Shown piece after piece: positions 1 through 10,802 of a DNA stretch of 64,000 nt. The stretch's first letter is position 1; every line of letters begins with the position of its first letter. The stretch covers positions 1 through 64,000 of the forward strand of contig JAFEMH010006972.1 in assembly GCA_022495995.1 (NCBI GenBank), given 5' to 3'. The notes under the pieces are model-generated. The model was not told where the DNA came from and searched no databases. It saw only the letters and a program-made list of their open reading frames with translations. Both the position numbers and the translations under genes were made by a program. The DNA comes from Adenophora triphylla var. japonica. Taxonomy: Eukaryota > Streptophyta > Magnoliopsida > Asterales > Campanulaceae.

Positions 1-20
1 AAAGTTATGGTCATTTCATT

Positions 21-3000
21 ATGAACTATAACATGAGTGGAATGGAAAAGAATATGTCAGAATTGCATGCGATGCTTAAGACTGCAGTGAAAAATATCGA
101 GAATCCTAGTACCGCAAATGTGTTAATGGTTAACAAAGGAAAGGGGTTCAAAAAGGAAGGCAAAGTAGGTAAAGCAAAGGTTGCTAAACCTAAGGCAAAA
201 GTTGCCAATGCCGAAGAGGCTAAACCCAAAGTGTCTCAAAAGGATACAATTTGCTACCATTGCAATGAGATTGGTCATTGAAAGCGAAATTGCAAGGCTT
301 ATCAGGAAGGCCTAAATGCGAAAAAGGGCAATATGATTGCTACTGATTCAGGTATCGATATGATAGATATTTTCCTTTCTACTTCTAGTTCATGGGTATG
401 GGATACCGGATGTGGATATCACATTTGTATAAATGTGCAGGGACTAAAGAATAGAAAACTACTTAAAGAAGGTGAAGTGGACCAACGTGTGGGGAATGGA
501 GCAAGAGTTGCTGCATTAGCCATAGGAACTTATGAAGTTACTTTATCTAGTGGACTAGTACTTGTTTGGAACAATTGTTATTACGTTCCAGATTTGAGTA
601 GGAATATTATTTCAGTTTATTGTTTGGATAATGAAGGATATAGTTTTCTTATTGAGAATAAGAAGTTTTCTATTTATTTAAATGATATGCTTTATTATAT
701 TGCAAATTCATTTAATTGCCTTTATATCCTTGATGATGAGAAACAAAATAATGTTGAAGATATCTATAATGTAAATAAGAAATCTAAACCGAATGATCTG
801 AACAGCACATACATGTGGCATTGCCGGTTTGGTCATATAAATGAGAAACGTATATCTAAACTCTATAAAGATGGACTTTTAGACTCACATGATTATGAAT
901 CATATGAGGTATGCGAATCTTGTTTATTGGGTAAAATGACCAAGCTACCCTTCACTAAGAGTAGTGGAATGACTAGTGACTTATTGACCCTTGTACATAC
1001 AGATGTATGTGGACCATTAAGTAGCATTGCTAGGGGAGAATTTCGGTATTTCATTACATTCACTGATGACTTATCTAGATATGACTATGTCTAACTGATG
1101 AAGCACAAAAGTGAATCATTTGAGATATTTAGAATATTTCAAAATGAAGTACAAAATCAACTTGGCAAAACTATTAAAGTACTTCGATCCGATCGAGGTG
1201 GTGAATATTTAAGCCAAGAGTTTGACAATCATCTCAAAAGCTGTGGAATCGTTTCAGAGTTGACTCCACCCGGAACACCACAATGGAATGATGTATCTGA
1301 GAGGAGGAATAGAACCTTGTTGTACATGGTTCGTTTGATGATGAGTCAAGTTGACCTTCCTATTTCCTTTTGGGGACATGCATTAGAAACTGCTGCGTTC
1401 ACACTAAATAGAGTCCCTACTAAATCGGCTCCTAAGATCCCACATGAGATATGGCATGGAAGAAAACCAAATTTGTCTAGATTTGGGGTTGCGAAGCTTA
1501 TGTGAAGAGACTTGTCTCCGATAAGTTAGCGCCAAAATCTGACAAAGTTATTTTCGTTGGTTATCCTAAAGAAACTAAATGATATTATTTTTACAACCGC
1601 AATGAGAACAATGTGTTTGTTGCTCAATATGGTACTTCTCTTGAGAAACAGTTTCTCAATAAAGGATCTAGTGTGAGTAAAATTGATCTTGAAGAAGTTC
1701 AAGAACCCGAAGATAACATGGAACCAAGAGTAGAGACGGAACCAAGTTCACAGGGAGTTGTGAAATCGGTTCAAGATACGCAGGTCCTTCGTAGATCGGA
1801 TAGGTTACGATCCGAACCCGAGAGATATGGATTTCTCGTATCGGAAAGTAATGAAGTGGAAGTCATTGAGAATTACGAGCTTACTTCCTATCAAGAGGCG
1901 ATGTCCACTCCTGATTCGGAAAAATGGTTAGGAGCCATGGAATCCGAAATACAATCCATGCATGATAATCAAGTTTGGAACTTGATTGATCCACCTGAAG
2001 GTGTAAAAACGATAGGGTGCAAGTGGGTCTTTAAGAAAAAGACCGACATGGATGGGAAGGTGCATACTTACAAGGCTAGGCTTGTAGCAAAGGGATATAG
2101 GCAAATTCATGGTATAGACTACGATGAAACCTTTTCGCCAGTTGCAATGCTTAAGTCTATTAGAATTTTAATTGCCATAGACGCATATTACGACTATGAG
2201 ATATGACAAATGGATGTCAAAACAGCTTTCCTAAATGGGAAGCTACTGGGTTTGTCGATCCAAGAAATTCTAATAAAGTATGCAAGTTGCAAAGATCCAT
2301 ATATGGGTTGAAGCAAGCTTCTAGGAGTTGGAATCTTCGTTTTGATGAATCAATCAATGAGTTTGGCTTCATCAAGAACGAAGATGAACCATGTGTATAC
2401 ATGAAAATCAGTGGGAGCGCCTATTTCTGATATTGTATGTCGATGATATCTTACTTCTTGGAAACGACATTCCTGCACTTCAGACTGTCAAGTCTTGGTT
2501 AGGGAAGTGTTTCTCAATGAAAGATATGGATGAAGCCGCCAACATCCTTGGCATCAAGATCTATAGAGATAGATCTAAAAGGATGATTGGTTTGAGTCAA
2601 AGTACTTACATTGACAAAGTTCTTAGAAGATTCAAGATGGAAAATTCTAAGAGAGGAAACTTGCCAATGGGTCATGGTGTTACTCTTAGCAAGAACCAGT
2701 GTCCTAAGACAACTGGTGAGCGAAAGAGAATGAATGAGATTCCATATGCTTTGGCAATTGGATCTATCATGTATGCCATGATTTGTACTAGACCTGATGT
2801 CTCGTATGCTCTAAGCATGACGAGTCGATACCAATCTGATCCTGGTGAAAACCATTAGATGGCAGTTAAGACGATCCTTAAGTACTTAAGAAGGACTAAG
2901 GATGCGTTCTTGGTCTTTGGAGGGATGGAAGATGATCTTGTTGTAAAGGGTTACACAGATGCAAGCTTCCAAACTGACAAAGATGATTTTAGATCGCAAT

Positions 3001-3410
3001 CGGGGTTTGGGTTTATGCTTAATGGAGGTGCGATTTGTTGGAAGAGTTTCAAGCAGAGTACCATAGCCGATTCTACAACTGAGGTCGAATATATAGTGGC
3101 ATCCGATGCAGCTAAAGAGGCAGTTTGGATCAGGAAGTTCATTAGTGACTTAGAAGTCATTTCAAGTATCACCAATTTGGTGGAATTTAATTGTGACAAC
3201 AATGGTGCCATTGCTCAAGCAAAGGAACCAATGTCACATCAACGATTCAAACACATACTTAGGCGTTTTCACCTCATTCGAGAATTCATAGATAGATGAG
3301 ACGTTAAGATATACAAAGTATCAACCGACGATAACATAGGGGATCCGCTTATAAAGCCCCTTGCACAAGCAAACCATGATGGTCATGTTAGGTTCATGGG
3401 TATATGATAC
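21..3410 (+). pseudogene. Degenerate copia gag-pol polyprotein
   Basis: Broken remains of one polyprotein for reverse transcription and integration. Visible in order: zinc knuckle C-x2-C-x4-H-x4-C near 255-295; protease motif WVWDTG near 393-410; the pre-integrase HHCC region near 813-960; integrase core with HTD near 999, SDRGGE near 1190 and a glutamate near 1300; reverse transcriptase from about 1960, with YVDD near 2438; RNase H with YTDAS near 2952. The frame is closed by stops near 279, 1092, 1503, 1579, 2204, 2428, 2856 and 3297 and by frameshifts. Several stops sit where the family has tryptophan, for example inside the zinc knuckle, before QMDVKTAF and before MAVKTILKYL, as expected from G-to-A change of TGG. 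The element cannot make a functional polyprotein. Confidence 0.92.
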
Positions 3411-4307
3411 ATAGGAGATTGGGCCTAGTGCAAATAGGAGATTGTTGGTGTTATGCCCTAGGCTTATAATTGTTTTAACTAATAATTAATATCGTTATGT
3501 AATCGTATTTACCATTTATAATAGAGAATGTTTATTTTGATTATTATATGTTTTACATGTTTATTATAATAATCTGTATCCCTAGTTATTGTGAATAACT
3601 AGTATAAATTGGTAGTGGATAATCATAGTGATGATTATATGCAAGGGGATGCACATTACGCTTATGGGTACTTGTTAGAGAACAAGGTACTTGACAGACC
3701 CACTTATGAGATTTATGTCATGGTCTATGGTCATATATGTCATAATTAGATCTCATGACAGTCGTGTCATTAGAATCCTTAGTACCTGAGGTTATCATCG
3801 TCTTCCACATGATGAACGTTATGTTTGATGTAGTCTAACACTATCTTTAATAGGATATCAATAAGGGCTATATTGGCATAACCGGATTCTTGTAGGGAAG
3901 AATGATAAGTCAAGATGGGATTTGTCCCTCGTAAAGAGAGATGTTTGCTTGGGCCCCTCGATGAATGGTGTTGATGAAATGTATGGTCATACTCAAGAGA
4001 TTTGATAGAGATCAAATGCACTTGGATTATCAACACATTCGAAATCGAGAAAGCATTGAACAATATAAGTTGACGTGGACCATGACTTATGTTCAATATG
4101 ACATCGTGAGACAAAGGGATTGTGACAATGATCTATCAAGGAATCAAGATTTGATGTTATATTTAATTGGGTGGACATAATGGCTTGCTAGAGACCACTT
4201 ATGTCTTGTGAGGATTGATGTTTCAACTCTCTACCAACATAAATATAATTCCTATAGAGTCACACACAAAGAACGGATTGAAAAATGGCTCAAATATGGA
4301 AAAGGAA

Positions 4308-4450
4308 GGGGGCGATCACGCTCTATGGAAGGGCAACCGCGCCCAATCTCTGGTCAAAAGGGGCGATCGCGCGCTATGGAAGGGGTGATCGCGCCCAATC
4401 TCTAGACAAAGGGGGCGATCGCGCGCCTCGGAGGGGGCGATCACGCCCAC
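4308..4450 (+). repeat. GC-rich palindromic tandem repeat in copia U3
   Basis: Three to four units of about 51 bp start with GGGCGATC at about 4308, 4361 and 4412, with a further box near 4434. Each unit pairs a GGGCGATC-type box with a later GCGCCC or GATCGCGCCC box around a spacer resembling CTATGGAAGGG. The perfect palindrome GCGATCGC appears in two units. The block is far more GC- and CpG-rich than its surroundings and ends about 70 bp before the TATA box. Confidence 0.8.
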
Positions 4451-4519
4451 CGCTTGACCTGTTCCGGATTGGTTTGGAAATTAGGGTTTTCTCCCTAAAA
4501 TTTAGGGATATTTATAAAG

Positions 4520-4527
4520 TATAAATA
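4520..4527 (+). promoter_or_regulatory. TATA box of copia LTR
   Basis: TATAAATA lies in an AT-rich stretch downstream of the GC-rich repeat and in the sense orientation of the element. It is the best candidate for the U3 core promoter; the transcription start would be about 30 bp further right. Confidence 0.6.
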
Positions 4528-4989
4528 TACCCTTTTTCCTCAGCCAAGACACACGAAAATTACGGTTTATGAAACATTAATTCATTGATTTTGATTACGA
4601 ATCAAATATCAAAACACCATAGATACAATTCCATAACAACCATAGATTGTTGAAAAGAGTTTCAACAATAGAGGATCATCTAGCAATCCTACAAGATATA
4701 GATCTTGGTTCATTCACGTGTGGATTACCAACAGAGGGTGATTGCTTTATCACCGAAAGCTTGAAGGTCTACCGTTGTAGATTCATCACAAGGAAAAACA
4801 AGGAGAAGATTAAAGTTTCGTCTACGATTCAAATTGGATTACGAATATGTGTACGAAAGACAAAAGCGCAACAAAGGTTAGTAAATCTATATTCATAATT
4901 ATAATCTATTCATATTAGACGGATTCATGGCTAAGGTTTTGTGATTTATATCAAGTCTTCTGTTGCTCATGTTACCCCAAAACCCAACA

Positions 4990-5407
4990 CAAGTTCCATT
5001 GCCACTTCCTTCATTGTAGGCATATCCTCACCTTTTTGGTCAAGGCATCTCCCCACAAGCTCAGCCACTACTTGCAGCTGCTTGAGAGTACCTTCCCTCA
5101 CAGCTCGAGGTTCAAGTATTTGAAATAAACGGTTAGATTTCATCGAGACAACAAAATGTGTTGCTAGGTTTCTTTCTTCTGGGATTCTATTTCTACCAAA
5201 CCCGTTAGAAATTCTGCGAGGACCGCTTTAAAACTGTAGACATCACTTTTATCCATTCACTGGATAGTGTGGAAGTATTCAGGTAATATTCCTTTGTACA
5301 CCGTTCCATAACCACCTTGTCCAATCCTGTTTTCAGCGTAGTTGTCGATGGTTTTCTCTAATTCTTTCATCATAAAAAGTTTCACCGATTTTACTGCATT
5401 TCCTTTT
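4990..5407 (-). pseudogene. WAK-like kinase pseudogene, kinase-domain piece
   Basis: Minus-strand remains of the kinase domain, clearly homologous to the intact gene at 62508-63715. Reading from 5407 leftward it keeps the glycine-rich loop (GQGGYG), VYKGILP, then jumps to EYFH and continues through KSDVYSF and the C-lobe toward MKEVAMEL, where the copia element interrupts it at 4989. Compared with the intact paralogue, about 150 residues are missing in frame between LP and EYFH, which removes the ATP-binding lysine, the HRD loop and the DFG motif. It also carries frameshifts and stops in the C-lobe. The right boundary is the 5-bp target duplication CTTTT of the gypsy element that starts at 5408. 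Confidence 0.93.
5403..5407. repeat. Target-site duplication CTTTT, left
   Basis: Five bases directly before the LTR end TGATGA. They match 14701-14705 exactly. Removing the element and one copy rejoins the WAK juxtamembrane coding sequence. Confidence 0.93.
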
Positions 5408-6246
5408 TGATGATGCCAAGCTTTTCAGGGTCAGGAGCGGTTCAAGGGTATCTGGCTTGATATATTTAGTGGTTTGTTTGTACCTAGATCACAACACAAA
5501 TAAGCACCGTTAAGGTCAAAGTTGGATGTTACTCCAACTCAGGCCCTCGGGTGTGAGAATAAGAATACTGAGATAATAAGGCTTTGAATACCTTGGAGTG
5601 TGTGTGTGTAGGGTTTTAGAGTAATATGGCTTACACAATATATTTGGAACTTACCTTGCCCAAGGGGACAAAGGTCTTCTATTTATAGGCAATGTAGTGG
5701 TGCTTGTTGATGTAAGCAATGAGATCAGCCCTATGGGGCACTTTGGTATTTGACCAGCTACACGTGTCCGCAGCTAATTGGCCCTGTCAGGGAGGGAACA
5801 TTGACTGTAAAGGGGACATAGCTGAAAGGGACATGAGCCGTGTAGATGGCTTGGCGCATTAAATGAAATAGTAGGCGCCTGACTGAGCCGCATTAAATGC
5901 GTGATGGGGGAGCCGGCAACTTGCATGTCAGAGCCAGTAAGCTAACTTGCTCAGTAAGGCTGGATATTAACCGGGAAGCAGACATGTGCCCGCGGTCAAC
6001 ATCGTGGCCGCGGTCAAAGGTATTTGACGCGGGCACGGAAGATGCGGTCATGCCTCCTGCGGGCACTGATCCAGCGGTCAGGATCCCTGCGGTCTTTGAT
6101 AGGGATAATGCGGGGAGGGATGCGGTCTTGACCTCAAGGGCCTACCTGTCCACGGTCTTCCCCCCCAGCGGTCTGGGAACTACCACGTCACTGGTTCCTT
6201 GGACCAGACCGAGCGCGGGCCCGGTCCAGTAGATCTGGGCTCATCA
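5408..6246 (-). repeat. 3' LTR of the Tat-type element
   Basis: 839 bp, with terminal inverted repeats TGATGA/TCATCA. It is nearly the same as 13866-14700. On the minus strand it carries CTATAAATAG at 5679-5688, a likely U3 TATA box, and a cluster of GCGGTC motifs at about 5990-6175. The purine tract AGCTAGGGGCCAC (minus strand) abuts its start at 6246. Confidence 0.94.
5990..6175. repeat. GCGGTC motif cluster in LTR
   Basis: GCGGTC occurs about seven times in under 200 bp, often as CCGCGGTCA or TGCGGTC. The cluster lies in U3 and is present in the other LTR too, at about 14450-14620. Further single copies occur near 10530 and, reversed, near 10637. It looks like a set of repeated protein-binding boxes, but no known factor is assigned. 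Confidence 0.6.
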
Positions 6247-6260
6247 GTGGCCCCTAGCTC
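6247..6260 (-). other. Polypurine tract of the Tat-type element
   Basis: On the minus strand AGCTAGGGGCCAC sits directly before the LTR start TGATGAGCCC. This is the plus-strand primer site and fixes the element's direction. Confidence 0.8.
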
Positions 6261-6610
6261 CAAGTGTGATTATTTATGGTCTGAGCGAGGAGGTACTAGA
6301 AGCTCGGTTGGATTAGACCGCTGCTATGGCGAGCACCAGTGTTAGCATTTTTGTTGGTAGTTGCTTCGCCCCATGGGCTTATGGGAACGTTCGGGAGGCA
6401 CCAGTGAGAGACACGTGGCCCCTTGCATGCTGTGCCTCCCGGTTAATCAAGTGGGCCCCTTGGCAGATGAAAAGATGGGGCATGGTACGTACAGGGGTAC
6501 GTGTCAATCATCTGAGAGGGGTAATAAATGTTTAACCGGCAGAATTTTCGAATATTTCAAACGTTGGAAATGGTTCATGGTTCGAGGAATGGTTTGTGGG
6601 CTAATTAATA

Positions 6611-6651
6611 CGGGTTAACGGGTTAACCCGTATAGGTAGGCCTTATAAATA
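6611..6651 (+). promoter_or_regulatory. Promoter of the antisense gene: palindrome plus TATA box
   Basis: TATAAATA at 6644-6651 lies about 190 bp before the ATG at 6837, on the opposite strand to pol. Just upstream, 6611-6630 repeats GGGTTAAC and contains the perfect palindrome GGGTTAACCC. The interval 6652-6836 reads as a leader with a CT-rich segment before the ATG. This suggests the antisense gene has its own promoter and does not depend on the LTR. Confidence 0.55.
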
Positions 6652-6836
6652 CCAAACCCTTAAACCTCAAACCCTTTTTACCGTTTCCCAACCTTCAAAG
6701 AGCTTAGAGAGAGAATTTTCGCTGCGAATCCTGTGCTAGTGTTCTTCGAATCCAACCCTCAAGCTTTTCTTCGTAAGTAATTGTTGGGGTGTTTCTTCTT
6801 CATCTCTTTCTGTTTTCTTTTTCCGGGTTTTGAACA

Positions 6837-9800
6837 ATGACCACTCGTGAATTTGGACCCCGCCGTCCCATAGAATTAGGAGATGGAACCACCCCTGATA
6901 TCTTCGCCGTTTGTAAACGGACGGGAGGAATATTTAGGAAGGTAGGACTAGGGTGGTTAAGGTTATCCCTTCATTGTTTTTTGTATTTCTGTGAGAAAGC
7001 AGATTGGGGGCCGTTCGTCCCACCCCGGTTGTGGGAGGCCAAGAGGAAGTACGTTTTTAACCGTGACGTATTGGTGTTGGGGGATACCCGTAGGCTAAGA
7101 AATTTTGTGATGGGGGTTTTGTGCAGGTTTCCCCGCGAGAGAGATCAGGCTCTGAACGCCGTTGAACTTGTGAGAAGAGCGATCCGTGTTCCCGACCAAA
7201 TAACTGACTGGGAGAAGTGTGAACTAATGGATCTCGATCAAACCAATGCCGTGCGGGCACCGAGCACCGGGGACCTGAGTGACCCTTTAGATGTTCTGCC
7301 CCTGAGTACCATCTTTCCCAATGTGCCCGCGGCCCCTAATAACCCAATCGACCTGAGTAGCAGTGAAGAACTGGAGCCTCTGAACTTTGAGGTGACCGGA
7401 GGCGGGGGAAATGAGACTGAAGTAACCTCTGCCCGCGGTGATGCCACCGGTCTCTTTGGCTCGACGAGCTCGGAGACCGAGGAGGATGACCGCGAGGTTG
7501 AGGATAGGAGGGCCGCGGGGACCTCTAAGAAGGCTGCTGAGACCACGGAGATTGTGGATGCCTTTGAGGACTCTGAATCCGAGGAGGAGGTAGCTGTGGC
7601 CCCTGCCCGGAATAAAGGCAAGTGGCCAGCTGCTGTAGTGAATCATGGCTGTGGCCGCAGTAAGAAAGCCAAGGAAGTGGCTACCATTGACTGGGAGGAG
7701 TAGATTTATGAGGTGTACAATGTTGACCGTAACTCCTTCCGTGTCCGCACCCTTGGGCATGTTCATTTGAAGGATAAGGATAAGTTGCGGCCAGAAACCA
7801 TAGCAGATGTCCGCGAGGACAACAGAGCCTACATTTTTTATGGGGCCCAGTTTGAGAATGGCTTGAGGCTGCCTCTGGACCCTTTCTTTTACTTCTTTCT
7901 GGAGTTCAATAGCTGCCTGCCCATGCACCTGACTCCTAACGCCATCAGGGCTATTGTCTCCTTCATAACTGTTTGTAGATTCCTGGGCTATGAACCTATC
8001 CTTGCCGGGCTTTATGCTTATTACCAGAATCAGATTAGGCGTGGCATACTGAGCTTGAAGGCTAGGAACTATTCCACCCGGACCTTTTCTCCCCCATCGA
8101 ACAAATTTGACCAATGGAACCAGAGGGATGTCTTGGTCATCGAGTCTAGGTTTGGCTGGCCCTTCTCCAAACCCTCAAGTCCAGTCCCGATGAAGGTGGC
8201 CGCTAATAGTTATCCAGACCCCGCCTCTGCCGATGGTATGTGCTGTGCCATAGAGAGACATCTGGCCACCTATTTAGACAGCGGGGAGGAGCCCGTATAT
8301 GATGTGGGCGCCATCGTTGAAGACGAGCCCCTATTAATCTACTCGGGGGTGGCTCCTCCCAGGGAGGGTGCCCCACATGCCCCCAGAGTAGAAATAGAGC
8401 CCATGCCCCGTGACCCTGATTGGAGGGTGCACGAGCATTATCAGTTCGAAGCCGACTGTAAGACCTGCATGCTGGGCGCTGAATGCGATCCTCCAGAACT
8501 CATCGGTCTCTGATTCTTTTATAAAACTGTTGCCAATTTATCTTGCTCTTGATTTTTCGAACTGTCTTCTAACCATTTTTCTTTTCCTCCAGAGTAGATC
8601 CAGAAGAGTATAACTTCTGATGGCCCCCTTAAGTGCTGCTCAGATGAAGGCCAGTGACAACAAGGCCAATAGGGAAGCTGCCTTGAGGAGGCAAAATGAA
8701 CTGGGAGGTGTCCCGGGCAAGGATAAAACTGTGCCCGTGGTAAGCAGGAAGAGCGGGGAGCCTCTGTCTGCTCCCAAGGTTATCCCTACCTCGGGGAATC
8801 TGCCTCCACCCCCCAGGGGTCCTCCTCCAGCCCATGCTGTCCGGGTACCCTCTCCAGGCTGCACTATTGCCTCCGGGCATAACCAAGAGCAGTCCAAGAA
8901 GAGGACTGATAGAGATGCGGATCTTGCGCATAGGGAGAGGGCCTCCAAGTCCCATAAAGTAGGGGACACTAAAGTTCGGGGCTCTACCGCCTCTGCCTCC
9001 ATTTCCAACACTGCTCCCCCTGTTGCGGGGACCATCTGCTCGATAGCCTATCCGATCACTTCCCTGGCCTCCCGCGAGGAGACATGGGAGAAGAGGAAGT
9101 AGGTGGGAGATGTGCCCGCTATCACAGGGGTGGACTTATATGCTCGATCATCCTACAATTCTGCTGTGGGGATCGGGCTTATCAACAGGCTCTATGCCCC
9201 TGATTTTTATCAGAATGTGGTGGAGAAGGAGAACCCGTCAGCCTTGATGGGAGATATTGGGATTGCCCTCACCGAGGTAGGGACCTTTCTGCCTGTCTCT
9301 TTACTTAGCTTTTTGCATCAACATATTTCTGACTATCTTCCTCGCAGGTGGGCAATAAGGCTATGCGGCTTCGGGAATGCTGCGACAGCTTGTCCGCTGA
9401 GTTGGAAAACAACACAAAAGACATGGCGGGCAAGCTTCGTGAGCTGGAGCAAGCTCAGGAGAAGGTGGGAACCTTGAACTCCCTCCTTGATGTTAAGGAG
9501 AAACTCCTGTCCAATATGGAGACCGACTTGAAGGGTTTCCAGGATAGGGTGACGGAGTTGGAGAAGAGCCTGGAAAAGGCAAGGGGTCAGAGGGATGAGC
9601 TCCGTGGGCAGAAGCTTCAACTTGAGCAAAGAAATAACGAGCTCTCGGTCAAGCTGGAGGCCACTCAGAAGCAAGTCCAGGTCCTGGAGGCCAAGGCGGA
9701 TGAGCTCTTCGAGAAGCTACTACCCCTTATGCAGTTTGACTTGGAGAGGGAGAGGATTCTTGCTGAAGCCCGCAAGGAAGCGGTTGAGGAGTATAAAAAC

Positions 9801-10322
9801 TCCGAAGAGTTTAAGGACTGGCTCAACTCTGAGAATTTGGCTCAGTACGAGGCCGGGGTCCGGACACAGATTCGGAACTTCGCGGCCACGGGCAAGTTTT
9901 CCGTGCAGGAGTTGGCCGTGATCGGCTCACTAGTTGCTACTGACGCGGAGTGCCTGCCCGGGCATGCGTTAGTTCCTCTGTCCGAGGAAGAGGTCAAGGG
10001 TTTGGAGCTGTCCGCAGCTGCTTCCTTGCCTCCTGTGGCAGAAGTAACTGCCCTTGGCCTGATCGCCAAGCTGGATGATCTGCGATTTGGGGAAAACCCG
10101 ATATCACTTGGGGATGCCCTGGCTCGCGTTCTTCCAAATGGGCCTGCCATAGGTGATCTCTTTCCTCAGCGGGCAGCCCCCACTCCGGTCTCTGCTGAGC
10201 CCTCATCTGACCCTATAGCAGAGCTTCTCGTGAACAGCCTTCCTTCTCCAACCCCGGCCACAGAAGCGGGCACAGAGGGTGCGGCCACCGAGGACCCCCA
10301 GGACAAAACTCCTTTAGTATAG
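6837..10322 (+). pseudogene. Antisense extra gene in Tat element (PF04195-like domain, coiled coil), nearly intact
   Basis: Runs opposite to pol between integrase and the 3' LTR. The first part (6837-8510) has a novel N-terminus, an acidic and lysine-rich linker, then a block with GLRLPLDPFFYFFLEF and LTPNAIRAIVSFITVCRFLGYEP that resembles the plant 'putative gypsy type transposon' family. A probable intron lies around 8504-8596. The next exon (about 8597-9276) is proline- and lysine-rich. A 71-bp intron with GTAGGG and TTCCTCGCAG ends joins it in phase to 9348-10322, which is a long heptad-rich coiled coil with an acidic tail. Defects are few: in-frame TAG at 7701 and 9100 and one frameshift near 8617. 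Extra ORFs in this position, including antisense ones, are known in Tat elements such as Grande. Function unknown. Confidence 0.75.
9277..9347 (+). other. Predicted intron in antisense gene
   Basis: Donor GTAGGG after ACCGAG and acceptor CTTCCTCGCAG before GTGGGC. Removal joins two open frames in phase 0, linking GIALTE to VGNKAMRL. Confidence 0.65.
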
Positions 10323-10802
10323 GCTTTTTTGTTTTTTCTTGTTGTAATAGATGGTAGGACCCTTGTAAATATTTATTTTTCGTTAATACAAGAATTTTTC
10401 CCAACTATTTATCTTAGTTGCTTGTCTTTTAGGCTGTATTTGAGTGTTTGCAATTTTCGAGTACCTTGATACTTGCATTCTTGCCTTCTCCAGCGTTTTT
10501 GACTTGCAACTAACTTTATACTCTCCTTCTGCGGTCAAAAGCTTAGTAGGCACTTTGCCCGCATTTTTTGAGTTTTCCTAACTCTTTATTCAAAATCACT
10601 TGGATTTTTCGTGAGAGTCAGCCCTATTTTTCTGTGACCGCGTTTGTTTAGCCTTATGGCAAATTTAGGGGTCTTGACCCCAGTTTGTCTTTTTGGCTTT
10701 GTTAAACTTGTTTGATCACTCTCATCCATTTACACTTATTCCCAGCCTTGCGAGCTGTGGTGTAAGTCAAAAGCAGCCAAGACAAGCTACTTTCATAGGG
10801 CA
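10323..10802. other. Non-coding stretch after the antisense gene
   Basis: Starts with a T-rich tail after the antisense stop and contains AATACA-type and AT-rich motifs that could serve polyadenylation of the antisense transcript. No coding sequence seen. Loose repeats of a phrase like TTTATTCAAAA occur near 10585 and 10925. Confidence 0.5.

Larger units (their letters stand above)
1..4989 (+). mobile_element. Ty1/copia LTR retrotransposon, 3' portion (Angela/BARE-like)
   Basis: The element enters from outside the window and ends with its 3' LTR at 4989. In order on the plus strand it shows a gag zinc knuckle, copia protease, integrase, reverse transcriptase and RNase H, which is the copia order. 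The LTR (3443-4989) has terminal inverted repeats TGTTGG/CCAACA and follows a short degenerate purine tract at 3431-3442. Immediately beyond 4989 the sequence is minus-strand WAK kinase coding sequence that aligns with 62700 onward, so the insertion point is inside a kinase exon. The 5' LTR and the left copy of the target duplication are outside the window. The lineage call rests on protein wording in RNase H and on the LTR ends; it is an inference. Confidence 0.93.
3443..4989 (+). repeat. 3' LTR of the copia element
   Basis: About 1547 bp, beginning TGTTGGTGTTATGCCC and ending ACCCAACA, which gives the TG...CA ends and 6-bp inverted termini of an LTR. It directly follows RNase H and the purine tract. 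It contains a GC-rich palindromic repeat block and a TATA box, so it holds the U3 promoter. Only this copy is in the window, so its age cannot be estimated from an LTR pair. Confidence 0.88.

Noticed and set aside
7238..8114. Minus-strand open frames opposite the antisense gene
   Set aside because: They are shadows of the plus-strand coding sequence with no domain wording, and the pol of the element ends well to the right.
6837..10322. Antisense gene as an ordinary host gene disrupted by the element
   Set aside because: It lies wholly between the LTRs of an element with a perfect target duplication, and its domain is of a type found in plant retroelements.
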